A model generated the notes under the pieces. That model did no database searches, was not told the origin of the DNA, and worked only from the letters and a program-made list of their open reading frames with translations. Shown here one piece after another: positions 18,104 to 27,381 of a stretch of 64,000 bases of DNA (position 1 is the first letter of the stretch; each line of letters starts with the position of its first letter). A program made the translations under genes and the position numbers. The stretch comes from Rapidithrix thailandica (GTDB taxonomy: Bacteria; Bacteroidota; Bacteroidia; Cytophagales; Flammeovirgaceae), in NCBI RefSeq assembly GCF_039710355.1, contig NZ_JBDKWZ010000002.1, positions 310,001-374,000 on the forward strand. The letters run 5' to 3'.

Positions 18104-19678
18104 CTATTTCTTTCTCTTTTCAGCTTCCATAAGAGCATTATAAGCATTTACGATTCCACCACTTTTAGAGAGCGCTGAAAACTTGGTTTTCTTTCTCTTT
18201 TTTCGCGTTTCGGAAGGGACTAACACCTTTTTAGGTTTCGTAAAGGTCAATGCACTGGAAAGGAGAATGTCGATTACTTCTTCCGGTTTCAGATCAGGGT
18301 ATCGGGAAAGTAGCAAAGCCGCTATCCCACTCACCACCGGGGCAGCCAGACTCGTTCCATCACTCATACTATAGGTATTGGATATATCCGTTGAAATAAT
18401 ATTGACTCCGGGAGCAAAAATATCCACATGTTTTGCTCCGTAATTTGAAAAGAAGGCAGCTATTTCCGTATTCAAATACATTGACGAAGCACCAACTTCC
18501 AACCAATTACTGGCCTCAATACCGTTCAAGTCGCGGTCATTCGGGTAATTTTCTTCCACATCAATGTTTTTTCCGGAATTGCCAGAGGCGTGAATCAGCA
18601 GAACTCCCTTCTCTTTAGCGTATTTCACAGCGTTGTCTATAAATTCCTTTTGAGGAGAAAAGTCTTTACCGAAACTCATATTAATGATATCCGCACCATT
18701 ATCCACCGCATAGTAGATACTCAAAGCCACATCCTTATCCCTTTCATCCCCTGCCGGTGTGGACCTTATGGCCATAATTTTCACCTGGGATGCAATGCCA
18801 TCGATGCCAATTGCATTCCCTCGAATGGCAGCGATTACTCCGGCCACAGAGGTGCCATGTTCCGGTTCGGGACCGATTACATCCGGATTGCCATAAAACT
18901 TATCGTCTAAATCTTCCGGATTGTCCCCTACCAAATTTCTGGCTTCAAAATCGGTATTCAGAAAATACTTTGTAAACTCCTCGTTGGATTTAATCATTTT
19001 CTGTAAACCTTCTTCTGTCAGCCCGGCAGCATAGCGTCCTTGCAAAAACTTTTTCGCTTCAAACACTTGAACCGTATTGGTTGTAATCAAGGCTAAATCG
19101 CCTGCCGAATGAACGGAAATGCCCGTTTCGGATTTTATAATGGACTTGGCTCTTTCGTAGGCTATTTGGAATCTGTTTATCTTCTGTTTTTCTTCTTGCT
19201 TTTTAGCCAATTCCGAATGGTGTATTTTTTTAGCTCTTATATAGGAAGGATCATGTTTATTATTCTTTTTAATGATCCTGGTATATTCAAAATTTTCATA
19301 ATGTATGTTTTCACCGTTTTGATTTCCAATAAAATTCCAACCATGTATATCGTCAATATATCCGTTATGATCGTCATCAATATTGTTACCGGGAATTTCA
19401 TCTTCGTTCACCCAAATCCGCCCTTTCAGGTCTTCATGTTCGATGTTCACCCCTCCGTCTATTACCGCTACAATGATCGTTTTACCAAACTGGGAACTAT
19501 CGTTTAAAATTTGTTCATAGGCTTTATTGACACTGGTACCGGCAAACCTGTCCCTTGCAAGGTCTTGATTATACCAGTTAAGGTATTTCAGATTTAATTC
19601 GTCAAGTGTTTTGTTTTGTCCTTTAGCAGATACTGTAAAGATGAACAGGAAAATACTCAGATTGAAAATACACTTCAT
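18104..19678 (-). CDS. S8 family (subtilisin-like) serine protease, exported
   Basis: The protein has 524 residues with a signal peptide (LFIFTVSAKG). The catalytic triad is visible: Asp74 in AVIDGGVNIEHEDL, His274 in EHGTSVAGVIAA and Ser443 in DGTSLAAPVVSG, with oxyanion Asn366 in ASGNSG. About 200 residues separate Asp and His, and the stretch at 135-190 is rich in Lys and Glu. It works in the periplasm or on the surface; no T9SS tail is present, and the C-terminus is a short basic stretch (ETRKKRKKTK). A full promoter is visible upstream at 19776-19806. Neighbouring genes do not suggest a specific substrate. Confidence 0.92.
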   Translation of the reverse strand: MKCIFNLSIFLFIFTVSAKGQNKTLDELNLKYLNWYNQDLARDRFAGTSVNKAYEQILNDSSQFGKTIIVAVIDGGVNIEHEDLKGRIWVNEDEIPGNNIDDDHNGYIDDIHGWNFIGNQNGENIHYENFEYTRIIKKNNKHDPSYIRAKKIHHSELAKKQEEKQKINRFQIAYERAKSIIKSETGISVHSAGDLALITTNTVQVFEAKKFLQGRYAAGLTEEGLQKMIKSNEEFTKYFLNTDFEARNLVGDNPEDLDDKFYGNPDVIGPEPEHGTSVAGVIAAIRGNAIGIDGIASQVKIMAIRSTPAGDERDKDVALSIYYAVDNGADIINMSFGKDFSPQKEFIDNAVKYAKEKGVLLIHASGNSGKNIDVEENYPNDRDLNGIEASNWLEVGASSMYLNTEIAAFFSNYGAKHVDIFAPGVNIISTDISNTYSMSDGTSLAAPVVSGIAALLLSRYPDLKPEEVIDILLSSALTFTKPKKVLVPSETRKKRKKTKFSALSKSGGIVNAYNALMEAEKRKK

Positions 19679-19775
19679 AAGGGGAGTTGATTATGGATAT
19701 TTAACAATAGGAAAATTTCAGGAGCAACTCTAATGAGTAATGTATACCCATTATATTTAATGACATTTTTCTCCC

Positions 19776-19806
19776 CAAATATAGAGAGGATAACAAATTA
19801 TTCAAA
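19776..19806 (-). promoter_or_regulatory. Bacteroidota-type promoter for the S8 protease
   Basis: On the - strand, TTTG (19806-19803), 19 bases of spacer and TATATTTG (19783-19776) match the -33/-7 consensus TTTG-N19-TAnnTTTG completely. Transcription would start near 19769, leaving a leader of about 90 bases before the ATG at 19678. Confidence 0.6.
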
Positions 19807-19877
19807 TAGGGAAATATAGATACCGTAGCACATCAATTTATACTAAAATATAAGTAAGATACAGCGGTTTTAAAATT

Positions 19878-20435
19878 CTATTTCAAAGTATTGATCTTTC
19901 GGTTGACATCCCGGATTTTAGCAGTCCAGAATCCCAGAGCTTTATCCACATCTACTTTTTGTTTTTTCCGGGTACCCGTTTGGGCTTCTTTCGGTACATC
20001 GTAAAAAAACTTCCATACGTTTTCCCAACCCTTTTGCTTTTTAAACTCCACTTCCTTCTGGGATTTACAGTTGTTCCAAAACTTCAGGTTTTCAAAATAT
20101 TCCGTTCGTTTCTTTTCAAGATAAGCGAGCAACTGTTCCCGGTCTTTAGGAATATATCCCGGTCCCGAACACCCACAGGAATGAAAAGTAATTCCGGCTT
20201 CATAGAGGTTTTGCAAATGCTCCCAGGCTTTGCGTTCTTTTTTGGGAGGAGATTTAAAATCCAATCCCATATCAGCCATCATTTCACCACAATCGGGGCA
20301 TTTCGCTATGGTAGGTTCCCATTTTTTGTCAAATGCGGCATCCCGGTCTATATCCACCAGCAATCTTCTTTTAAACGCTTTTCTACAGGCAAAACAGGCA
20401 TAATGCGGTTTGTATACTGTCGAATATCTACACAT
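19878..20435 (-). CDS. Hypothetical zinc-ribbon protein
   Basis: The protein has 185 residues and no signal peptide. The N-terminal half has two Cys pairs, YACFACRKAF (Cys14/Cys17) and AKCPDCGEMM (near residue 45), which look like a treble-clef or zinc-ribbon site; FHSCGCSGPG adds two more Cys near residue 87. The C-terminal half is charged and helical (EQLLAYLEKKRTEYFENLKF, KAGxWTAKIRDVNRK-like end). This type occurs as a hypothetical protein in Bacteroidota; I know no function. It is 57 bp from the broken GIY-YIG gene in the same direction. Confidence 0.65.
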   Translation of the reverse strand: MCRYSTVYKPHYACFACRKAFKRRLLVDIDRDAAFDKKWEPTIAKCPDCGEMMADMGLDFKSPPKKERKAWEHLQNLYEAGITFHSCGCSGPGYIPKDREQLLAYLEKKRTEYFENLKFWNNCKSQKEVEFKKQKGWENVWKFFYDVPKEAQTGTRKKQKVDVDKALGFWTAKIRDVNRKINTLK

Positions 20436-20492
20436 GGCATTGATTCTCTTTACTAATTTTTACACTCCCCGACCTTCATGATGAAGGTTCGC

Positions 20493-21347
20493 TCAGTCAT
20501 TTTTTGTTTCCACCTTTTTTAAAGTAGTTCCACCTTTCAACTTCCACTCTTGGAGTCCGTTGGCACTTCTTCCCAACACCATGGATGCCGCAGTCGAGGG
20601 GCTGGAAAAGATGCAATCTTCTACCAATTGAAACTCGCCATTTTGTTGAACAATCATCCCTTTATCGATCAAATCGTTTCGCAAGCGGAGCAAGCTTTTT
20701 GAAAATGATGATGTCGTAGATGTCGCCACCTTTGAGCCTTCAAAGACCACAAAGCCATCTGAGGTGGGTTCCCCTTGAGCATCCGCCCCACGAACGGCTT
20801 TGATATAGTAACACTCTTGTGTTTGTTCCGGGCTTTTCGCCTCTCTTTTTTCTTCAAATACTTTGTGTCCGAGCGTACTGATCAACACTTTACTATGGCT
20901 TATGAATTCCTCCATTTCTGCCCGGTCGGCTTCCGAAATGGTAGATTAAATGGGGATCACACTGTTTTCCAACTGATAACGGTGCACGGACAATGCTAAT
21001 TCATACAGGCGGTTTTCAAGGTACTTAATATGTGCCTTGTTCAGGTTTTCATCTTTGCTGATAAAAACAATCGCTTCGTTCCAAAAGTCCTTTTGATTCA
21101 AATGTTGTTTGAGGCGTTTGAAAACTACCTCAGCCTCACCGATATATACTAAATCCTGACCGGTTTCATCTTTTCCGAAAAGTAGATAAACCCCAGGGCT
21201 TTTTAGTTCTTCCCGGTCTTTACATTCGTTGATTCTGATTCTCGGTATCTTATATGCCTTCCCCGACCAGTTTGACAATTCACAAGTCATCCGGCCATTG
21301 GAATCACCGTCTATCAGAAACAGCTTGATTGTTTTCCCAAATTTCAT
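20493..21347 (-). pseudogene. GIY-YIG nuclease with DUF4357, split by one in-frame stop
   Basis: Two open stretches (21347-20946 and 20915-20493) lie in the same frame. The first carries a GIY-YIG-like core (SPGVYLLFGKDETGQDLVYI, then GEAEVVFKRLKQHL). The second carries the DUF4357 tail (GEPTSDGFVVFEGSKVAT, IFSSPSTAASMVLGRSANGL, EWKLKGGTTLK). They are joined as SVIPI-stop-STISEADRAEMEEF; the stop is TAA at 20948-20946, one base away from CAA (Gln). Intact relatives are, from memory, single proteins of about 285-295 residues with Gln at or near this point. Unless the stop is read through or is a sequencing error, the gene is a recent pseudogene. Both halves are otherwise undamaged. Confidence 0.8.
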
Positions 21348-21680
21348 TGTTTGTTGCGATTATACTTACCAGGGTTTCTCTCCACGATTCCCAAAACTAA
21401 GCAAATCCAACTATTTCACCATATGCTCTATTCACTCACGGCATACTATATTTGTCTATCGTAATTTCCAAGAGGAACTTACCGGATAAGTTGTAATGCA
21501 GTTACAAGCCTGATTCGACTTTTATTAAAAAAACACCGGTTTATACAAGACTTTTAAAATTTATCACTATTTTCATAGCCCCCAATACATCAGGATTTAA
21601 GCCTATCACTAGCACCACAAGATCAGAAAGCTCGTTGCTATGAGCCTTTCCGGTTTGAAAATTTATTTTCCAAAAGTTAA
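21348..21680. other. Divergent intergenic region
   Basis: This region lies between the broken GIY-YIG gene and the DUF5009 gene. I see no gene and no exact TAnnTTTG box; promoters for both directions should lie here. Confidence 0.4.
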
Positions 21681-22943
21681 ATGAAAAGAATTATGACCAC
21701 TCAGGTAACACAGAAACCCGAGACAAAGCCCCTATCACCTCCAATTGGGATGTACAAAAGCATGACAGGAGGCCGGATTGAGTCAATCGATAGTATGAGA
21801 GGACTCACCATCTTAACAATGATATTTGTGAATGAAGTAGCCGGAGTCTCCGGTATTCCTCAATGGATGAAACACGTTTCGGCCGATGCCGATGCCATGA
21901 CATTTGTGGATGTGGTATTCCCTGCATTTCTCTTTATCGTGGGTATGTCCATTCCATTTTCCACCAATGCCCGCTTCAAAAAAGGCGATAGCCCCTTACA
22001 AGTTTGGAAACATATTCTGGTACGGACGGTCAGTTTATGGGCCATCGGAGTCTTTATGGTAAATGTTGGAACGGGCTATAATGAAGAGGCCATGGGTATG
22101 TCGATTCACTTATGGACATTATTGATGTACGCATGTATTTTCTTGGTTTGGAACATTTATCCCAAGTCATTTACTTTTCAAAAAAAATGGACGATCCGGG
22201 GCGTAGGATTGGCAGGAATGCTTACGCTGTTTCTTCTATACCGGGGTGGCGATGGCACGGAACCGATTCAACCACAATGGTGGGGGATTCTCGGGTTAAT
22301 TGGCTGGGCTTATCTCTATGCCAACATTGGCTATTGGCTGGTAAAAGGGAACCGCTTCGGACTGTTGGCATTGCTTTTTGGTTGTATTGCATTTTATGCA
22401 CTTGCAAACTCTTCCTGGGTTGAAGGTTCCTGGTTCACTTGGATGAAAGGTCAGGCAGGAAATGCGTCTCATATGGCCCTTACGTTAGGAGGAGTTGTAT
22501 TGTCTTTAATCTTCTTTGAAAAAAACAAACACTCATCCCCTACTTCTCTTTGGGTTTTTGCAGCTGTATTTGCCATCTTGGTCTTTGCTTTAGGGTACGT
22601 CCTGAGACCCTACTTTGGCATTTCAAAAATCCATGCCACGCCTACCTGGGCCTTGTATTGCATTGGCATTTGCATAGTCCTCTATGCATTTTTGTACTGG
22701 TTACTCGATCTGCAAAAACAAAAGGCCTGGTCCGTATTTTTGAAACCGGCAGGAGCGAACCCATTGCTGATTTACTTCCTCCCTCCCATCCTTCTTGCAG
22801 GCACTCAGTATGTTGATTTTCACCCGTTACCCCAACTGTTTCATAGCGGCTTGCCAGGAATTCTCTGGTCATGGGTCTTTGCTTTTGTAATGTTAGGCGC
22901 AGTAGTGGGTTTAAACAAACTCAAAATCCGGTTACACTTATAG
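21681..22943 (+). CDS. DUF5009 / HGSNAT-like multipass membrane protein
   Basis: The protein has 420 residues with about eleven membrane helices. After a soluble N-terminus comes RIESIDSMRGLTILTMIFVN, then VDVVFPAFLFIVGMSIPF. This pattern is shared by the DUF5009/DUF1624 group, which is related to human heparan-alpha-glucosaminide N-acetyltransferase. By analogy it may move acetyl groups across the inner membrane onto sugars, but that is family inference. It ends convergently with the NmrA gene at a shared terminator. Confidence 0.85.
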   Translation: MKRIMTTQVTQKPETKPLSPPIGMYKSMTGGRIESIDSMRGLTILTMIFVNEVAGVSGIPQWMKHVSADADAMTFVDVVFPAFLFIVGMSIPFSTNARFKKGDSPLQVWKHILVRTVSLWAIGVFMVNVGTGYNEEAMGMSIHLWTLLMYACIFLVWNIYPKSFTFQKKWTIRGVGLAGMLTLFLLYRGGDGTEPIQPQWWGILGLIGWAYLYANIGYWLVKGNRFGLLALLFGCIAFYALANSSWVEGSWFTWMKGQAGNASHMALTLGGVVLSLIFFEKNKHSSPTSLWVFAAVFAILVFALGYVLRPYFGISKIHATPTWALYCIGICIVLYAFLYWLLDLQKQKAWSVFLKPAGANPLLIYFLPPILLAGTQYVDFHPLPQLFHSGLPGILWSWVFAFVMLGAVVGLNKLKIRLHL

Positions 22944-22967
22944 CTCGAAAGTAATAACCAGATTTTC

Positions 22968-23015
22968 AAAGGTGGGGCCAATATATTCAGCCCATTAAAA
23001 GCAAGCCCCACCTTT
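22968..23015. terminator. Bidirectional terminator between convergent genes
   Basis: AAAGGTGGGGC and GCCCCACCTTT form a perfect 11-bp stem with a 26-base loop, placed between the DUF5009 stop and the NmrA stop. Confidence 0.65.
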
Positions 23016-23021
23016 GCAACT

Positions 23022-23879
23022 TCACCAATCCGACCGCTTGGCCCATTCGGTGAGTTGAATAGGTTGGATTCCATAATCCCGGGCAAGTTGATCGATATCC
23101 ACATCGTATCCTACCTTTTCAAACCACTCAAACATCAAAGCAAAATCTTCACTCATCTTACGAACTTCTTCAATCGGTACTTGTACGTATTCTATTTTCT
23201 TTCCTGTAACGCTGCTCAAAACTGCCGTAACCTCCATCATGGTACATTCGTCCCCGGCAATATCAATTGCCTTCCCGTTCAACTCTTGTGACTTTTCAAA
23301 AGCCAATGCCCCATACTTTCCGATATCTTCCAGGGCAATCATTTGTAAAGAAGTAGTCGCTTTGAGTGACATGGCTAATTTCCCTTCTTCTATCCCGGGT
23401 TTGTACCAAGGCGATTGAAAGTTTTCCATGAAAAATACCGGGCGTAAAATGGTAAAAGAGGGCAAACCAAGCTTCCGGATGGTTTCTTCAATGCGCCATT
23501 TATTCTCAAAATGAGGAATTCCTGTATGTTTATGAGCAGAAGCGACAGAAGTGTATACCAAATGCCGGACCCCTTCCTCCTTGCATAATTTTGCCAGGTT
23601 TTTACCCTGTACTTCTTCCTGCTCCACTCCTACTCCCCACGAGTTCTGTACGGAAAAAACACCCCATATTCCTTTCAACGCTTTTTTCAAAGAAGCCGAA
23701 TCGTCCAAATCCGCTTCTACCGGCACTGCGCCTAACCGGGCCAAGGTCTTTGCCTTATCACTCTGTACATTCCTAGTCATGGCTTTCACTGAAAACCCTT
23801 TGGCTAATAACTGCCGGGCTACGGCTCCTCCTTGTTGTCCTGTTGCCCCTGTTACTAAAATCGCTTGTTCACTGTTCAT
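23022..23879 (-). CDS. NmrA family NAD(P)-binding protein
   Basis: The protein has 285 residues. The Rossmann motif is at the start (ILVTGATGQQGGAVARQLLA, residues 7-26), followed by VKAMTRN, YTSVASAHKHTGIPHFENKW and FTILRPVFFMENF. This is the atypical short-chain dehydrogenase group of NmrA/HSCARG, often a redox sensor binding NADP(H) or a quinone or nucleoside-diphosphate-sugar oxidoreductase. The catalytic YxxxK of classical SDRs is not in place, which fits NmrA. A TIR element (23925-24116) sits 45 bp upstream of its start, where it could affect expression. Confidence 0.88.
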   Translation of the reverse strand: MNSEQAILVTGATGQQGGAVARQLLAKGFSVKAMTRNVQSDKAKTLARLGAVPVEADLDDSASLKKALKGIWGVFSVQNSWGVGVEQEEVQGKNLAKLCKEEGVRHLVYTSVASAHKHTGIPHFENKWRIEETIRKLGLPSFTILRPVFFMENFQSPWYKPGIEEGKLAMSLKATTSLQMIALEDIGKYGALAFEKSQELNGKAIDIAGDECTMMEVTAVLSSVTGKKIEYVQVPIEEVRKMSEDFALMFEWFEKVGYDVDIDQLARDYGIQPIQLTEWAKRSDW

Positions 23880-23924
23880 GGTATTGATGATTTCTTAAGT
23901 TAAAAATTGCTAGTTTTTTTAATT

Positions 23925-24116
23925 AAAGTGATTTAAACTAATTATTAGGTTTTAATTGTAGTTAGTTTATTTACAGGAATTTAATCGTGTTTTTAATCTT
24001 AAAAAACGCTTTTGTTTTTCGACTTTTTATGAATTGTTTTTTCTATGAAGTAGACAGAGATTAACCCCTAAAGCAACTTTTCAGGAATGTCCAGTTTCAA
24101 AAGTTTAAATCACTTC
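23925..24116. mobile_element. MITE-like element, family B (same TIR, different interior)
   Basis: The 192-bp AT-rich element begins AAAGTGATTTAAACT and ends AGTTTAAATCACTTC, so 14 of 15 terminal bases are inverted copies. It is flanked by ATT on both sides (23922-23924 and 24117-24119), a 3-bp target duplication. The ends match those of the family A elements, but the interior does not. It encodes nothing. Confidence 0.75.
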
Positions 24117-24245
24117 ATTATTAGGAGTACTGTCAAGCAAGATTTGACAAATGGGATTTTTTATTTTTCACTATTTATAAGTTACAAAAATCTTTCGAGG
24201 AGCCACAGATAGTCTTTGGGAAAAACCGTCATTTCCCTCAAATAA

Positions 24246-24283
24246 AAACCCCTTCAATGCTTGCAAGGCCATTGAAGGGGTTT
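24246..24283 (-). terminator. Intrinsic terminator of pta
   Basis: AAACCCCTTCAATG and CATTGAAGGGGTTT form a perfect 14-bp stem with a 10-base loop. Read leftward it is followed by TTATT, directly behind the pta stop. Confidence 0.85.
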
Positions 24284-24306
24284 CGGTTAAAAGTTAAATA
24301 TATTTC

Positions 24307-26403
24307 TTAACCGATTGCCGTTTGAATAGCGGTAATGGCAACCGTATTTACAATGTCTTCCACCGTACAGCCACGGCTAAGATCATTCACAGGTTTGTTC
24401 AAGCCTTGCAGCACCGGTCCGATGGCAATTGCCCCGGTTTCCCGTTGTACGGCTTTGTACGTATTGTTTCCTGTATTCAAATCCGGAAAAATAAGCACCG
24501 TGGCTTGTCCTGCCACCTCCGACCCGGGCATTTTCTTTTTCCCGACCTCTTTGTCCACAGCCGCATCGTATTGAATAGGGCCTTCTATTTTTAAGTCGGG
24601 GCGTCTAGCCTTCGCTAAACGGGTTGCTTCCCGTACTTTTTCCACATCGGCACCTTTGCCGGAATCTCCGGAAGAATAGGAAAGTAAGGCTACTTTGGGT
24701 TCAATGCCGAATGCCAAACTGGTTTCGGCAGAAGAGATGGCAATTTCGGCCAATTGCTCGGCATTGGGGTTGGGGTTAATCGCACAATCTCCGTATACCA
24801 ATACCCGGTCGTCCAGGCACATAAAAAACACCGAGGATACGGTATGGGAACCCGGTTTGGTTTTGACAAATTGCAAGGCCGGACGAATGGTATGTTGTGT
24901 AGTATGTGCCGCTCCGGAAACCATACCATCCGCATCCTCACAATACACCATCATGGTTGCAAAATAGGAAACATCACACATGACATCTCTGGCGATATCC
25001 ATGGTCACCCCTTTGTCTTTCCGCAATTCATAAAACGTTTCCACATACCGTTCGAAGTGCGGAGACTCTTTGGGTGAAGTGATGGTGACTTTGTTGACAT
25101 CCAAATTAATTCCTAAGCGGTGAGTGGTTTCTAAAATTTCGTCCCGTTCTCCTAAAACCGTCAAATCGACAATTTCCCGGTCCATCAGAATAGAGGCCGC
25201 TTTCAAAATCCGTTCGTCATTTCCTTCCGGCAAGACTATCCGCTTTTTGAGGGCCCGGGCCTTGTCAAAGAGGTTATAGGTAAACATCTTGGGAGTCATG
25301 CCCCGTTGCCGGATATTTTTCACCTGTTCGTTGACCGCATCGGTATTGACATATTCTTCAAAAAGGCGGAGACTCAAGTCAATTTTCGTTTCATTTTCCG
25401 GAGTGATAAAAGTCGTTACCTTTTCCAAATCGGTGGCTGTTTGGTACGTATTTGTATCTACAGAGATGATCGGAATAATGTCCGGCACGCCTTCCAGCAA
25501 GCGCATTACGGTAGGAGCAGGTTGTAAACCGGTGGTCAACAAAATTCCTGAAATCTGAGGATAATTGATCGAATTATGTGCTTGCAAAACACTTAGTATG
25601 ATATCGCCACGGTCGCCGGGAGTAATGGTCAGGCATTTCTCATCCACATATTCCAAATAATTAGGCATTTGCATGGCCGCAATGGAGTAGCGATGGACCT
25701 GCCGATGAAGCCGCTCTTGTCCAAACAACACTTTCGCCCCAAGGTGATCGGCTATTTCCTTCACCGTAGGACTTTGCAATACCGGGTGACTAGGAATGAC
25801 AGAAAAGAATTGTTGTTTATAGGAAATTTTTTCTTCCAATGCCTGGCGCAGTTCTTCTACGGCTTCCGGTTGTGCCTTATTAATAATAGTGCCCAGGACT
25901 TGGCACTCCTTTTCAAGAAACACATCCACTGCCAATTGGACCGAACTGAGGATATCACTAGTATCGCGATGGAGCCCTTTGCTGAGAATAATCACCGGAC
26001 AACCCAAATTACGGGCGATTTCGGCATTGATATTAAATTCAAAAGAAGCCGCTTCCTCTTCAAAATCGCTCCCCTCCACTACGATAATATCCAGCTTTTT
26101 TTCCAGGGCTTTGTACTTTTGAATAATCCGCTCCAACATCTCATCGCTGCGTCCTTGTTGCATCAAATCACGGGCTTCGTTGCGGTAATAGGCAAAACTC
26201 TCTTCGTAGCCCTGTTCCAGTTGAAAATGTGTGCGGAGCAACTCTATATTTCTATCTTTTGCATCCCCAAACCGCTGGGTGATAATCGGGCGAAAAATAC
26301 CCACTTTTTTACTTTTCCGCAGTAGCAAATCCATGATCCCCAATGAAACCAAGGACTTACCACAATGTGATTCTGTGGTGGTCAGGTAGATTGAATATGC
26401 CAT
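24307..26403 (-). CDS. pta: Phosphate acetyltransferase, long form
   Basis: I choose the ATG at 26403 (MAYSIYLTTTESHCGKSLVS, 698 residues); an upstream in-frame ATG at 26469 would add 22 residues without homologous character. Domains in order: a P-loop dethiobiotin-synthetase-like N-terminal domain (TESHCGKS), a DRTGG regulatory domain in the middle, and the catalytic PTA domain (from about 370: RIVLPEGNDERILKAASIL; GMVSGAAHTTQHTIRPAL; YSSGDSGKGADVEKV; GPVLQGLNKPVNDLSRGC). It interconverts acetyl-CoA and phosphate with acetyl phosphate and CoA. The usual partner ackA is not adjacent. A strong terminator follows. Confidence 0.95.
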   Translation of the reverse strand: MAYSIYLTTTESHCGKSLVSLGIMDLLLRKSKKVGIFRPIITQRFGDAKDRNIELLRTHFQLEQGYEESFAYYRNEARDLMQQGRSDEMLERIIQKYKALEKKLDIIVVEGSDFEEEAASFEFNINAEIARNLGCPVIILSKGLHRDTSDILSSVQLAVDVFLEKECQVLGTIINKAQPEAVEELRQALEEKISYKQQFFSVIPSHPVLQSPTVKEIADHLGAKVLFGQERLHRQVHRYSIAAMQMPNYLEYVDEKCLTITPGDRGDIILSVLQAHNSINYPQISGILLTTGLQPAPTVMRLLEGVPDIIPIISVDTNTYQTATDLEKVTTFITPENETKIDLSLRLFEEYVNTDAVNEQVKNIRQRGMTPKMFTYNLFDKARALKKRIVLPEGNDERILKAASILMDREIVDLTVLGERDEILETTHRLGINLDVNKVTITSPKESPHFERYVETFYELRKDKGVTMDIARDVMCDVSYFATMMVYCEDADGMVSGAAHTTQHTIRPALQFVKTKPGSHTVSSVFFMCLDDRVLVYGDCAINPNPNAEQLAEIAISSAETSLAFGIEPKVALLSYSSGDSGKGADVEKVREATRLAKARRPDLKIEGPIQYDAAVDKEVGKKKMPGSEVAGQATVLIFPDLNTGNNTYKAVQRETGAIAIGPVLQGLNKPVNDLSRGCTVEDIVNTVAITAIQTAIG

Positions 26404-26584
26404 ATTTTGTGTTGTTGATCCATTGACAAGTAAGATAACAAACCATGGAACAGATGAAAACCTCTTCACTAGTTTTTATGATAAGGCAAAGCTAGGAAGA
26501 CTCCGGTAAGAAAGGAATGAGGGAGGTCAGTTTTTGAGAAGGAAAAAGAATAAGAGTAAAAAAAGTGGTACCAAATACAAATAA

Positions 26585-26650
26585 CAAGGGTCAGAGGAAA
26601 TGAAAAACGTGTTAGCTTTTGCCATCCGTTTTCATTTCCTCTGACCCTTG
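26585..26650 (-). terminator. Long perfect hairpin behind the TPR gene
   Basis: A 22-bp arm starting CAAGGGTCAGAGGAAATGAA at 26585-26606 is repeated exactly in inverse at 26629-26650, with a 22-base loop. It begins 11 bp after the TPR stop. Read leftward it is followed by TTATTTGTATTTGG. It is longer than an ordinary terminator and may also stabilise the mRNA 3' end. Confidence 0.7.
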
Positions 26651-26661
26651 CTCCGGTTATT

Positions 26662-27372
26662 CTATTTACAATAAAAGTCCTTGAGTTCTTTTGAATCTGA
26701 ATAGTTGAGAGCGATGGCCTTGTCCAGCAAATCACAGATTTCTTGGTTAGCGGCTCCGTTGATACCTACTTTGGCCAAGGCCAAGTAGTGATATGCTTCC
26801 CCTAAGTTTTTATTGAGTTTAATACACTTTTCCAGGTCGTCTGCTGAGGCAGCAAACTTTTCCAAATACAGGTGGGCTTTCCCACGGTACAAATAGATAT
26901 TGGCATCGTCAGGGGCCATGGAGCCGGCTTTGTTCAAGTCCAATACCGCCTTGTCCGGTTGCTTCAAATTCAAATAAGCCAAGCCCCGGTTCAAATAAAT
27001 ATCGTAATGAGACTTATCGCGGTCCAATGCCTGTGTATAATCTTGAATGGCATTTTGCGGATCGGCCATTTTCCGGTACGTGTTCCCCCGGTTGTAAAAA
27101 AACTTATACTGGGACGAATCCAATTCAATGGCTTTGTCGAAATTCATCATGGCATCGCCCAGTTCTTCCAGGTTGAAGTAAGCCACTCCACGCGCATTAA
27201 AGGCATCGGAATTAGCGGGGTCAAGTTTGACTACTTCATCCAAAAGAGAAATGGCCTCTTTAAATTTTCCTTGGTCTAATTTGGCTTTGGCCTGGTTCAG
27301 TACTTCTTCCGGCTCGGGTGCACAACCCGCCAACAACCAAACAGTTAACATTAAAATTAATCCTTTTTTCAT
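26662..27372 (-). CDS. TPR-repeat lipoprotein
   Basis: The protein has 236 residues with lipobox WLLAGCAP (Cys17). About five tetratricopeptide repeats cover residues 25-215, for example AISLLDEVVKLDPANSDAFN, ARGVAYFNLEELGDAMMNFD and NRGNTYRKMADPQNAIQDYT. It is an envelope-anchored protein interaction scaffold of unknown partner. It begins 9 bp after the stop of the nucleoside phosphorylase gene, so the two form an operon. A long hairpin closes it. Confidence 0.88.
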   Translation of the reverse strand: MKKGLILMLTVWLLAGCAPEPEEVLNQAKAKLDQGKFKEAISLLDEVVKLDPANSDAFNARGVAYFNLEELGDAMMNFDKAIELDSSQYKFFYNRGNTYRKMADPQNAIQDYTQALDRDKSHYDIYLNRGLAYLNLKQPDKAVLDLNKAGSMAPDDANIYLYRGKAHLYLEKFAASADDLEKCIKLNKNLGEAYHYLALAKVGINGAANQEICDLLDKAIALNYSDSKELKDFYCK

Positions 27373-27381
27373 TGTTCTGTT

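Noticed and set aside
26469..26735. 88-codon - strand frame across the TPR gene end and its hairpin
   Set aside because: It runs through the TPR coding region in another frame and across the long hairpin, so it is a shadow.
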